DNA of 7,395 bases, taken from positions 1-7,395 of the forward strand of contig JAQCGA010000192.1 in the NCBI GenBank assembly GCA_027619145.1, given 5' to 3'. Under the pieces are notes generated by a model, which had not been told where the DNA came from, ran no database searches, and saw nothing but the letters and a program-made list of their open reading frames with translations. A program made the translations under genes and the position numbers. Below, piece by piece: positions 1 through 6,907 of this stretch; the first letter of the stretch is position 1, and each line of letters starts with the position of its first letter. Source of the stretch: a bacterium (GTDB taxonomy: Bacteria > Latescibacterota > UBA2968 > GCA-2709665).

Positions 1-1
1 T

Positions 2-667
2 ACGCTGGTGTTCTGTTTTTCGGATCACGGACTTCAGTTTCCGCGTAATATGTGCAATTTGACGGATCACGGAATGCACGTATATCTGGCGGTGCGGGGG
101 CCGGGCGGGTTCGAAGGTGGGAAGGTTATGGATGCGTTGGTGAGTTTGATTGATCTGGTGCCAACGGCGTATGGGGTTGCAGGGATTGAGATTCCAGATT
201 TTGTGCAGGGGCAATCGCTGGTTCCGCTGGTGGCGGGAGAGACAGACCGGCTGCGCGATGCAGTGTTCGCTGAAGTGAATTATCATGCATCTTACGAGCC
301 GATGCGCTGTGTACGGACGGAGCGGTACAAATATATCCGACGGTACGATCAGCGAGAACGGGTGGTGTTGCCCAATATTGACGATACGCCGAGCAAAGCG
401 TTTTTGCTGGACCAGGGGATTACAGAACAACGGCGAGATCAGGAGATGCTGTTCGATTTGATGTTTGACCCGGACGAGGCGAATAATTTGATTGGCCGGG
501 CGGAACCGGCAGGGGTGAAAGCGGATCTGGTTGCGCGGCTGGATGCGTGGATGGAGGAGACGGGAGATCCGATTCTGAAGGCGGGAAGCGTGTCTGCACC
601 CTCGGGTGCGCGGGTGAACGATCCGGACGGGCGGTCTCCCAAAGATAAGACGACGGTGGTTCCGTAA
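2..667 (+). CDS. Sulfatase, sulfamidase (SGSH)-like, C-terminal part (5' end outside window)
   Basis: The reading frame is open from base 2, so the gene begins upstream; the GTG at base 8 is an internal valine, not a start. About 221 residues are visible. They begin TLVFCFSDHG, matching the core strand and metal-binding Asp-His (D8, H9) of the sulfatase/alkaline phosphatase superfamily. Next come an RGPGG turn (31-35), a SLIDLVPTAYGVAGI segment, a GQSLVPLV segment, a MRCVRTERYKYI strand and the C-terminal pattern LFDLMFDPDEANNL followed by WMEETGDPIL. From memory, this order and spacing resemble human N-sulfoglucosamine sulfohydrolase (DNG-FP-NLY, PMRSV, WELYD-DPHETQNL, THDPW). Such enzymes hydrolyse sulfate esters or N-sulfates of glycans, usually outside the cytoplasm. 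The formylglycine motif and signal peptide lie outside the window. Oddity: M17 sits where a basic active-site residue is expected. The sulfatase fold is certain; the substrate is not known. Confidence 0.9.
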   Translation, partial: TLVFCFSDHGLQFPRNMCNLTDHGMHVYLAVRGPGGFEGGKVMDALVSLIDLVPTAYGVAGIEIPDFVQGQSLVPLVAGETDRLRDAVFAEVNYHASYEPMRCVRTERYKYIRRYDQRERVVLPNIDDTPSKAFLLDQGITEQRRDQEMLFDLMFDPDEANNLIGRAEPAGVKADLVARLDAWMEETGDPILKAGSVSAPSGARVNDPDGRSPKDKTTVVP

Positions 668-678
668 GACGTGATGAC

Positions 679-684
679 AAGGAG
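679..684 (+). promoter_or_regulatory. Ribosome binding site of the PhyH-family gene
   Basis: AAGGAG lies six bases before the ATG at 691, in the 23-base gap after the sulfatase stop. It fixes the start and supports translation from a shared mRNA; no promoter or terminator fits in this gap. Confidence 0.7.
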
Positions 685-690
685 CGGCGG

Positions 691-1476
691 ATGAAACTGA
701 CGTACAGGCAGAAATTGGAGATCTATGAGAAAGGGTTTGTGAGGATTCCTGGCGCGGTGCCGCGGGTGATGGTGGATGAGGCGGTTCGGGCGATTAATAC
801 GTCTCTGGGCGAGGGGATTGATCCGGCGCAGGTGGTGACCTACCGGTCGCGTTCGTTTTGTCCGGAGTTGCGCAGCGAGGCGGTGATTACGGATTTATTT
901 CATCGGACACCGGCCCTGGCGTTGGCCGAATCTGCAATTGGCGAAGGAAAGATCAAGTCGGTGGGGGGTGGACAGATTGCGTTGCGGTTTCCCACAAGGC
1001 AGGATCCACCACCGCAGCCCGGGGGGCATCTGGATGGGATGTATTCGCCACACAATGGGGTGCCGAAGGGCGAGATTCATAATTTTACGATGCTGGTAGG
1101 GGTTGTATTGAGCGATGTGGATGCGCCGTTCTCCGGGAATTTTACGGTGTGGCCGGGCACGCACCATGTGTACGAGCGGTACTTTGCGGAACAGGGGCCG
1201 CAATCTCTTCTAGAGGGAATGCCGAAGGTGGAAGTTCCGCAGCCGGTGCAGACAACGGCACGGGCCGGAGATGTATTTCTGGTGCATTATCAGGTGGCAC
1301 ATGGGGCAGCGGTGAACGTGTCTCCTCATACGCGGTACGCGATTTATTTTCGGCTAACCCACGTGGATCACGATACCAGAAAGTGGGAGACGATGACGGA
1401 CATCTGGCTGGATTGGGAAGGGATGCGGGATGTGGTGGCAGAACAGAAAGAAAAGGTTTCTGTTGCAACGGGATGA
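691..1476 (+). CDS. Phytanoyl-CoA dioxygenase (PhyH) family Fe(II)/2-oxoglutarate-dependent oxygenase
   Basis: A 261-residue protein, a normal length for the PhyH family. Members use Fe(II), O2 and 2-oxoglutarate to hydroxylate small molecules in the cytoplasm; substrates vary widely. The visible facial triad is H113 and D115 in GGHLDGMY and the distal H204 in VAHGAAVN. R215 in HTRYAIYFR is the expected 2-oxoglutarate carboxylate ligand. The segment FSGNFTVWPGTHH (148-159) is the typical 'G-x-W-PGSHH' stretch before the distal His, and RAGDVFLVHY precedes it. N-terminal residues 6-35 (a helix, then GFVRIPGAVP) match the usual family opening. All catalytic residues are present, so the enzyme should be active. 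The upstream sulfatase 23 bases away suggests one operon, perhaps catabolic, but the substrate cannot be inferred. The family call is secure; true phytanoyl-CoA activity is unlikely and untested. Confidence 0.93.
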   Translation: MKLTYRQKLEIYEKGFVRIPGAVPRVMVDEAVRAINTSLGEGIDPAQVVTYRSRSFCPELRSEAVITDLFHRTPALALAESAIGEGKIKSVGGGQIALRFPTRQDPPPQPGGHLDGMYSPHNGVPKGEIHNFTMLVGVVLSDVDAPFSGNFTVWPGTHHVYERYFAEQGPQSLLEGMPKVEVPQPVQTTARAGDVFLVHYQVAHGAAVNVSPHTRYAIYFRLTHVDHDTRKWETMTDIWLDWEGMRDVVAEQKEKVSVATG

Positions 1477-1536
1477 ACGTTGCGCAAGGTTCGGTAATGG
1501 CAAGACCCGGGATTTTTTACGAGACTTTTCACGTTT

Positions 1537-1542
1537 GAGGAG
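1537..1542 (+). promoter_or_regulatory. Ribosome binding site of the UPF0182 gene
   Basis: GAGGAG ends three bases before the ATG at 1546, a rather short spacing. No other Met codon lies close by in frame, so the start is still the best choice. The 69-base gap after the PhyH gene shows no convincing promoter and no stem-loop terminator, so read-through from upstream is possible. Confidence 0.55.
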
Positions 1543-1545
1543 TTT

Positions 1546-4365
1546 ATGGAACAGGGATCGAAACGCTGGATTGTGATTGCCGTGCTGGTGGGGGGGTTTT
1601 TCGGGCTTAATTTTCTGGTATCGTACTATACGGATTGGCTCTGGTTCCGGAACCTGGATTTTCAGGCGGTGTTCTGGAGGATGTTGCGGGCACGGTTTAC
1701 GTCTGGGGCGTTGTTCGGTATTCTTGCGGCTTTAATTGTGGGTCCAAATTTGTGGGTTGCCGGACGGTTTACGCGGCAGGCGCTGCGTCTGGGAGGGTCT
1801 CCCTGGGAAGAAGGAGAAGTGCCTGGAGAAGTATTTCTGCGTTCCCGGGCCACGTATGCGGTGGTGGGTGTTGTGCTGGTGTTCATTCTGAGCAATATTG
1901 GGGCGAGCCAGTGGCCGGTGTTCTTGCGTTTTTTCCATGCACAGTCCTTTGGGGTTTCTGACCCCATTTTCAACAATGATGTGGGTTTTTACATTTTCCA
2001 GCTTCCATTTTACGGATTTGTTGCCGGGTTTTTGATTGGCGCACTGGTGGTTTCGGCTGTGGTGGTAGGGCTGATCTATGCGGCGGCCGGTGGCATTCGG
2101 TTCCAGCCGCAAGTTGAGGTGATGCCCCGTCCTCTGGCACACATGTCTGTTATCGGCGGGGCGTTTCTGCTGGTGATGGCCTGGAACTACCGGCTCAAGA
2201 TCTACGAGCTGCTCTATTCCCAGGGGCGAATTTCCTTTGGGGCCGGGTACGTGGATGTGAATGTGCAGATCTGGGCGTACTGGGTTCTGGTTCTGGGCTT
2301 CCTGGCTGCTGCGATCTACCTGTTTTTGACCCTGCGTTCCGATATGTCCAGGCTTCGGGTGGCGGGGATTGCCGTGCTGGTGGGTGGAACGATTGTGGTG
2401 GGTTCTGTGCCTGCGGCGCTGGTGCAGAAGCTGGTGGTGGAGCCGAGCGAATTGACGAAGGAAGCACCGTATATTGAGTATAACTTGGAGGCGACTACCC
2501 GGGCGTACGGGTTGGACAGAATTGAGGAGCAGAAGTTTGAGGCCTCCGATAATTTGACGCGGGCGGATATTGATGCAAATCCGTTGACCATACGCAACAT
2601 CCGAGTCTGGGACGAGCGTCCGATGAAACAGGTGTACCAGCAGGTGCAGGAAATTCGGCCGTATTACGTGTTTCACCACGTAGATGTGGACCGTTATACG
2701 GTGGATGGGGTATACCGGCAGGTGATGTTGTCTGCGCGGGAGCTGGATACCAATCGGTTGCCTTTGCAGGCGCGGAACTGGGTGAACGAGCGGTTGCAGT
2801 ATACCCACGGGTATGGGATTACGATGAGCCAGGTGAACCGGATCACACCAGAAGGGTTGCCGGCGTTGATGATTAAGGATATTCCACCGATTTCGAGTCC
2901 AGGGCTGGAGGTGGATCGGCCGGAGATTTATTACGGCGAGCGTACCTATGCCCACGTGGTTGTAAAGACTGGTATTGAGGAATTTGATTACCCGAAGGGT
3001 GACGAGAACCAGTTTACTACGTACCAGGGAACGGGTGGTGTGGCGATGGGCGGGTGGTTTAACCGGCTGGCGTTTTCGGCTCGATTTATGGATGTGAACC
3101 TGTTGTTGAGCGGGTATATTCGACCGGATAGCCGCATCATGTTCCGCCGACAAGTTCGGGAGCGGGTGCAGACCGTGGCACCGTTTTTGGTTTACGATTC
3201 CGATCCGTACATGGTTCTGTCTGAAGGGAAACTGTACTGGATTCAGGATGCGTACACGGCCAGTGATATGTATCCGTATTCTACGCGCTGGCGCAATGTG
3301 AACTACATCCGAAACTCTGTGAAGGTTGTAATTGATGCCTATAATGGGAAGGTTACGTTTTATCAGGCGGACAAAGAAGATCCGATTATTCGGGCGTACA
3401 TGGAAATTTTCCCCGGGTTGTTTCGGCCGTTGTCTTCGATGCCGAAGGGGCTGCGTTCCCATTTGAGGTACCCGATTGACCTGTTCCGCATTCAGGCAGC
3501 GCGATATAGGGATTACCATATGCAGGATGTACAGGTGTTTTACAATCAGGAAGATCTCTGGGAGATTCCGAACGAGATGTACAGCGGTCGGTCGCAGATG
3601 ATGGAGCCGTATTATTTGATTACGAAATTGCCCGGTGAGCAGAAGGAGGAATTTCTGTTGATGGTGCCCTATACGCCTGCTAAAAAAGACAATATGATTG
3701 CCTGGCTGGCGGCGCGGTGCGACGAGGAGAATTACGGGCATTTACTGGTGTATAAGCTGCCAAAAGACAAGCTGATTTTTGGGCCTATGCAGATTGAGGC
3801 GCGGGTGGACCAGCAGCCGGATATTGCGAGTCAGTTGACGTTGTGGGGGCAGGTGGGGTCGGAGGTGATTCGGGGGAATTTGCTGGCGATTCCGATTGAG
3901 AGTTCATTTTTGTACGTGGAACCCATTTATCTTCAGGCACGCCAGGAGCAGGAACAGCAACAGTTTGCTCAGCAAGGGGAAGGGATGCAGGCAGAAGGGC
4001 GCCGTGGGCCACAGCCGAGCCGCCAGCAAGAGCGGAGTACCGCGATTCCAGAGTTGAAGCAGGTGATTGTGGCGTTTGGCGGGCAGGTGCTTATGCGGGA
4101 TACGCTGGAAGATGCGTTGACGGCGCTGTTTGGTCCAAAGCCTGGGGAGCAGCCCGTTGTGCAGCGGGAATCGCAGAGGAAAGCCTTTGAGCCTGCTTTG
4201 CGTGGCAAGGTACAGTCTGCGGCGGAGTTGGCAGCTGAGGCTGAGTCGCGCTATGAGCGTGTGCGGTTTGCTTTGCAGGGGTGGGATTGGGCGCGGGCGG
4301 GTGAGGAGATGAAGGCGCTGGAGCGGGTGATTGGGGAGTTAAAGAAGACGTTAGAGGAGAAATAG
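1546..4365 (+). CDS. UPF0182 family large integral membrane protein
   Basis: A 939-residue protein, within the usual 850-1000 range of UPF0182 (COG1615), a family of unknown function. About seven hydrophobic segments fill the N-terminal third: roughly residues 8-28, 52-72, 103-121, 153-181, 198-214, 242-263 and 270-293. Family hallmarks visible are VSDPIFNNDVGFYIFQLPFY (137-156), EPSELTKEAPYIEYNLEATT (299-318) leading into RAYGLD, and GPMQIEARV followed by LTLWGQVGS, VIRGNLLAIPIES and FLYVEPIYLQA (about 745-799). After this comes a Gln/Arg/Gly-rich low-complexity stretch (about 800-831), then a conserved PELKQVIVAFGG and TLEDALTALFG block (about 835-864). The C-terminus (about 884-939) is a charged helix, likely coiled coil. 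The large part after the last membrane segment is expected to be soluble; its side of the membrane is not shown by the sequence. Family membership is certain, role unknown. It may share the upstream transcript. Confidence 0.95.
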   Translation: MEQGSKRWIVIAVLVGGFFGLNFLVSYYTDWLWFRNLDFQAVFWRMLRARFTSGALFGILAALIVGPNLWVAGRFTRQALRLGGSPWEEGEVPGEVFLRSRATYAVVGVVLVFILSNIGASQWPVFLRFFHAQSFGVSDPIFNNDVGFYIFQLPFYGFVAGFLIGALVVSAVVVGLIYAAAGGIRFQPQVEVMPRPLAHMSVIGGAFLLVMAWNYRLKIYELLYSQGRISFGAGYVDVNVQIWAYWVLVLGFLAAAIYLFLTLRSDMSRLRVAGIAVLVGGTIVVGSVPAALVQKLVVEPSELTKEAPYIEYNLEATTRAYGLDRIEEQKFEASDNLTRADIDANPLTIRNIRVWDERPMKQVYQQVQEIRPYYVFHHVDVDRYTVDGVYRQVMLSARELDTNRLPLQARNWVNERLQYTHGYGITMSQVNRITPEGLPALMIKDIPPISSPGLEVDRPEIYYGERTYAHVVVKTGIEEFDYPKGDENQFTTYQGTGGVAMGGWFNRLAFSARFMDVNLLLSGYIRPDSRIMFRRQVRERVQTVAPFLVYDSDPYMVLSEGKLYWIQDAYTASDMYPYSTRWRNVNYIRNSVKVVIDAYNGKVTFYQADKEDPIIRAYMEIFPGLFRPLSSMPKGLRSHLRYPIDLFRIQAARYRDYHMQDVQVFYNQEDLWEIPNEMYSGRSQMMEPYYLITKLPGEQKEEFLLMVPYTPAKKDNMIAWLAARCDEENYGHLLVYKLPKDKLIFGPMQIEARVDQQPDIASQLTLWGQVGSEVIRGNLLAIPIESSFLYVEPIYLQARQEQEQQQFAQQGEGMQAEGRRGPQPSRQQERSTAIPELKQVIVAFGGQVLMRDTLEDALTALFGPKPGEQPVVQRESQRKAFEPALRGKVQSAAELAAEAESRYERVRFALQGWDWARAGEEMKALERVIGELKKTLEEK

Positions 4366-4381
4366 GTTCTTGAAAATAACA

Positions 4382-4455
4382 GGCGCCTTACTTTTTATGC
4401 CTCCGGCGGCATACTTTCTTTGTATGCACAAAGAAAGTATGCAAAGAAAAGCGCC
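4382..4455. repeat. REP-like inverted repeat with perfect 14-base arms and matching GC outer arms
   Basis: GCATACTTTCTTTG (4409-4422) and CAAAGAAAGTATGC (4429-4442) are perfect reverse complements around the six-base loop TATGCA. Outside them GGCGC (4382-4386) pairs with GCGCC (4451-4455), and a CTTTTT run (4391-4396) faces AAAGAAAAG (4443-4451). The octamer CAAAGAAA occurs twice in the right half (4429 and 4442). No U-tract follows on either strand, so it does not look like a classic intrinsic terminator. From general knowledge, similar CTTTCTTTG/CAAAGAAAG palindromes next to GGCGC recur between genes in several bacterial phyla. It lies 17 bases after the UPF0182 stop and could protect or end that mRNA. 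Confidence 0.65.
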
Positions 4456-4577
4456 CCTGCGGGGGGCCTGAATTTGGTCTGGTGAAAGGCCGGAAGTATG
4501 GTATTGGGGGACTCCAGAGGCGTACACGAAGGCTTCAGGGGTCCTATCCGAAAAGTGCAGGGGTTCTTTGGGCAGCG

Positions 4578-4612
4578 TTGCCTAGGTTGCTAGGTCGAGA
4601 AGCAATAGGCAA
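4578..4612. repeat. Bulged inverted repeat
   Basis: TTGCCTA (4578-4584) pairs perfectly with TAGGCAA (4606-4612), and TTGCT (4587-4591) pairs with AGCAA (4601-4605). The only interruption in the 12-pair stem is a GG bulge at 4585-4586; the loop is nine bases. No poly-T follows. Function unknown. Confidence 0.45.
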
Positions 4613-4657
4613 GGCAGGATAAAGTGTTTCTGAGGTGGATTTCAGGCGCTTGTGTAG

Positions 4658-4677
4658 GGGCGGGGCATGCCCCGCCC
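4658..4677. repeat. Perfect 20-base GC-rich palindrome
   Basis: GGGCGGGGCA (4658-4667) is followed directly by its exact reverse complement TGCCCCGCCC (4668-4677), with a central GCATGC. It is preceded by TGTAG. From general knowledge, palindromes of the type GTAGGGGCGGGGCATGCC are dispersed in high copy in a range of environmental bacterial genomes. Here only one copy is visible, so repeat status is inferred. Confidence 0.55.
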
Positions 4678-4710
4678 GCCTTCCTCCGGTAGGCTGTATA
4701 GACGGGATGT

Positions 4711-4753
4711 AAGAAGAAGGGGCGTTGCGACCATCCGCAACGCCCTCTTCTTT
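4711..4753 (-). terminator. Hairpin terminator of the symporter-lipoprotein operon, possibly bidirectional
   Basis: GGGCGTTGCG (4720-4729) pairs perfectly with CGCAACGCCC (4736-4745) around the loop ACCATC. Beyond a single bulged T at 4746, GAAGAAG (4713-4719) pairs on with CTTCTTT (4747-4753), the outermost pair being G-T. On the minus strand the stem begins 25 bases after the lipoprotein stop and ends in CTTCTTCTT, giving a U-rich end. On the plus strand it ends in CTTCTTTAT, so it may also stop transcripts from the UPF0182 side. Position between convergent genes fits a shared terminator. Confidence 0.75.
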
Positions 4754-4778
4754 ATGTGGATCATCGTCAGGATCTGAT

Positions 4779-5240
4779 TTATTGTTTCAGGAGGTTGTCG
4801 TACTCGGACAGGGATTTTGAGAGTTCTTCGCCGGATTTTTCTTGGATGATGGTTACGATGTGATCCAGGCCGTTCAGGAGTTGGTCGCCACTTTTGCCGC
4901 TGAGGATGAGTTTGGATACTGGACGGATGAGTTCCCCACGGAAACCATCTGGCAGAGTTTCCATGTCGGTTTTCACCATGATGTAGACCAGGGCGTCTTC
5001 CAGGACGGTTTGATACGCCCGAATGTGTTTGAAGTTTTTGAAAGAGGAGCCGATGCGGTCCACCAGGGTCTTGTCGTAGTTTGTTCGGAATTCTGAAGTG
5101 CGCAGGCGTTGTTGGATTTTGGGTATCAAGGTGTCGCTGGCTTCGAGAAGTTGCAATCCTGAGAAGTACCTGTATTCATTGTTTCTGGCGCAGCCTGCGG
5201 CCATTGTTGAGAAGATGAGGATCAGGATTATTTTTTTCAT
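4779..5240 (-). CDS. Putative small lipoprotein, unknown function
   Basis: A 153-residue protein I do not recognise. It starts MKKIILILIFSTMAAGC: two lysines, a hydrophobic run and a Cys at 17 in an AAGC context. This fits a lipoprotein signal peptide, although Ala at -3 is less usual than Leu. The mature part (about 136 residues) has no further Cys. It appears mostly alpha-helical and charged, with possible amphipathic helices around residues 25-50, 68-90 and 118-152, and no membrane segment after the signal. AGGAGA (5245-5250 on the minus strand) lies four bases before the ATG, supporting this start. It follows the AGCS symporter by 44 bases with no terminator seen between them, so co-transcription is likely, and it is followed by a hairpin terminator. 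It could act in the periplasm near the symporter or be unrelated; nothing in the sequence decides this. Confidence 0.8.
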   Translation of the reverse strand: MKKIILILIFSTMAAGCARNNEYRYFSGLQLLEASDTLIPKIQQRLRTSEFRTNYDKTLVDRIGSSFKNFKHIRAYQTVLEDALVYIMVKTDMETLPDGFRGELIRPVSKLILSGKSGDQLLNGLDHIVTIIQEKSGEELSKSLSEYDNLLKQ

Positions 5241-5244
5241 TGTA

Positions 5245-5250
5245 TCTCCT
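5245..5250 (-). promoter_or_regulatory. Ribosome binding site of the lipoprotein gene
   Basis: AGGAGA on the minus strand, four bases upstream of the ATG at 5240. It supports the start that gives the lipoprotein signal peptide. Confidence 0.65.
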
Positions 5251-5284
5251 GGGTTCTGGATCTTGAGTTCTGCGCAGATGAAGT

Positions 5285-6835
5285 TCAGTCTGCGGTCATT
5301 TTCATTTCACCGGACTTGAGTCGCTTCCAGTAGTCGTTCAGGACAGATTTGATCTGGGGGCTGAGGATGATGCCGCCAATGATGTTGGGGAAGGCCATGC
5401 CCAGGATCATCATGTCTGAAAAGGTGATGACGTTTTCGAGCGCAACGACCGAGCCGATAAAAACAAAGCCAATGAAAAGAATGCGGTACGCGATAATGGA
5501 CCGTTCGCCGAAGAGGTATTCCCAGGCTCGCTCGCCATAATACGACCAGGAGATCATGGTGGAGTAGGCGAACAAGGTGACGACAATGGAGAGCACGTAG
5601 CTGGCACCGGGGATGAAAGACTCGAAGGCGGCAGCGGTCATGGCTACGCCCTGGCCCTGGAATTCTGGGTCGTTGTACACACCGGTGATCATGCAAACCA
5701 GGCCAGTCATCAAGCAGATGACGATGGTGTCGATGAAGGGGCCAATCATGGCAACCATGCCTTCCCGGGCAGGTTCGTCGGTTTTGGCCGCGGCGTGGGC
5801 GAAGGCGGCGGAGCCGATGCCGGCTTCGTTGGAGAAGGAGGCCCGCTTGATGCCGGTGATGAGGATGCCGAAGAATCCTCCGTAGATTGCCCGACCAGTG
5901 AAGGCTTCCTGGAAGATGACGACGAGCATATCCGGGACGTTCTGGATGTTGGCCAAAATGATGAAAATGGCGGCGAGTACGTAGAGGATGCACATAAACG
6001 GCACCAGCCGCGAGGTCACGCGTCCGATGCGTCGGATGCCACCGATAATGACAACGGCGACCATAACGGCCAGGAGGAGGCCGACGAGCCAGTTGTAGGT
6101 TTTGAAGGCTGGAGAAATGGTGCCCAGGATTTCGAGGGTCTGGTTGGCCTGGAACATGTTGCCGCCGCCAAAGGAGCCGCCAATGGCGAGTAGGGCAAAG
6201 AGTACGGCCAGGGTACGGCCGAGAGGGCGCAGGCCTTTTGCGCCCAGGCCGTGTTCCAGGTAGTACATGGGACCACCTGAGATGCGCCCATCCGAGTGGG
6301 TTTCTCGGTACATGATGGCCAGGGTGCAGGAGGCGAGTTTGGAGGACATGCCGAAGAGGGCAGTAACCATCATCCAGAAAATAGCACCAGGCCCGCCCAG
6401 GCCCACTGCTACGGCTACGCCGGCGATGTTGCCCAGGCCAATGGTGGCGGAAAGCGCACTGGTGAGGGCCTGGAAGTGAGAGATTTCACCGGGGTCTTCC
6501 GGGTTATCGTAGCGGCCGCGCAGTACGTCGATGGAATGTTTGAACCCACGAATGGAGAGCCAGCCAAAGTAGAAGGAGTAGTAAATACCGCCGCCGAGGA
6601 GAATTGCGACGATGAGCGGAAACCCGGTGCCGAAGTCCGCAAAGAGTACGTCTGCCATAAGGGCAACAGTGTCTGCAAACAGGTTATCGAGTCTATCCAG
6701 ATAGCCTTGAATCCAGCCCGTAGGCCCGGTGGGGCTGCCCGAGGGAGGACGGGTCTGGGCGAATACCGGTAGCGTGTTTGCCAGGAGGGTTGTAAGGATG
6801 AACAGGACAATGGAAAGGCGGATGGGTCTGCGCAT
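5285..6835 (-). CDS. Alanine/glycine:cation symporter, AGCS family
   Basis: A 516-residue inner-membrane protein. AGCS transporters take up alanine or glycine with Na+ (sometimes H+). Visible hallmarks are GWLSIRGFKHSIDVLRGRYD (91-110), the core helix ISHFQALTSALSATIGLGNI (118-137), and the family signature region GGPGAIFWMMVTALFGM (147-163), with Met instead of the usual Trp at its tenth position. ISGGPMYYLEHGL (185-197) and the segment from GIKRASFSNEAGIGSAAFAH (328-347) to about 380 are also typical. About ten to eleven membrane segments follow in the expected order. Oddity: the N-terminus MRRPIRLSIVLFILTTLLAN leads to LPVFAQT, a likely cleaved signal peptide (cut near A26). A Pro/Gly-rich linker (28-40) and a short amphipathic stretch then precede the first core helix at about 72-90. 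Many family members lack such a signal. The start has only a weak GGGGGA eight bases before it. It is probably the first gene of a two-gene operon with the lipoprotein. Confidence 0.95.
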   Translation of the reverse strand: MRRPIRLSIVLFILTTLLANTLPVFAQTRPPSGSPTGPTGWIQGYLDRLDNLFADTVALMADVLFADFGTGFPLIVAILLGGGIYYSFYFGWLSIRGFKHSIDVLRGRYDNPEDPGEISHFQALTSALSATIGLGNIAGVAVAVGLGGPGAIFWMMVTALFGMSSKLASCTLAIMYRETHSDGRISGGPMYYLEHGLGAKGLRPLGRTLAVLFALLAIGGSFGGGNMFQANQTLEILGTISPAFKTYNWLVGLLLAVMVAVVIIGGIRRIGRVTSRLVPFMCILYVLAAIFIILANIQNVPDMLVVIFQEAFTGRAIYGGFFGILITGIKRASFSNEAGIGSAAFAHAAAKTDEPAREGMVAMIGPFIDTIVICLMTGLVCMITGVYNDPEFQGQGVAMTAAAFESFIPGASYVLSIVVTLFAYSTMISWSYYGERAWEYLFGERSIIAYRILFIGFVFIGSVVALENVITFSDMMILGMAFPNIIGGIILSPQIKSVLNDYWKRLKSGEMKMTAD

Positions 6836-6907
6836 ACGGACTTCCCCCGTTGGGCTGGTTGCGGATGGATGGTGAATTGCAAAGAATAGCGCTGTTTACA
6901 GTTGAGG

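Larger units (their letters stand above)
4366..4778. other. Non-coding gap between convergent genes, rich in inverted repeats
   Basis: This 413-base gap separates the rightward UPF0182 gene from the leftward lipoprotein gene. I see no credible coding sequence. In order it holds a large A/T-stem hairpin with GC outer arms (4382-4455), a small CCCC-TGC-GGGG hairpin (4454-4464), a bulged stem (4578-4612), a 20-base GC palindrome (4658-4677) and a hairpin terminator (4711-4753). The stretch at 4470-4577 holds nothing I can assign beyond a weak imperfect repeat around 4509-4544. No promoter is expected between two convergent genes. Confidence 0.7.

Noticed and set aside
1498..1530. Possible terminator between the PhyH and UPF0182 genes (CCCGGG followed by six Ts)
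   Set aside because: CCCGGG is only a six-base palindrome with no room for a loop, and I find no stable stem before the T run.
1149..1538. 129-codon plus-strand frame overlapping the end of the PhyH gene
   Set aside because: No family features, a Gly/Ala/Arg-rich composition, and overlap with the conserved catalytic region of the PhyH gene in a different frame.
1732..3741. Long open frame of 669 codons on the minus strand inside the UPF0182 gene
   Set aside because: Its translation is dominated by His, Arg, Pro and Gln with no recognisable domain, and it lies fully antisense to a convincing conserved gene. It is a by-product of the codon usage of that gene.
4842..5319. Plus-strand frames opposite the lipoprotein gene
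   Set aside because: They have no ribosome binding site or domain features. The minus-strand frame has a signal peptide, a ribosome binding site and a terminator in the right places.
5307..5993. 228-codon minus-strand frame overlapping the symporter gene in another frame
   Set aside because: The translation is Arg/His/Pro-rich and low in complexity, without domain features. The symporter frame carries the conserved AGCS motifs.
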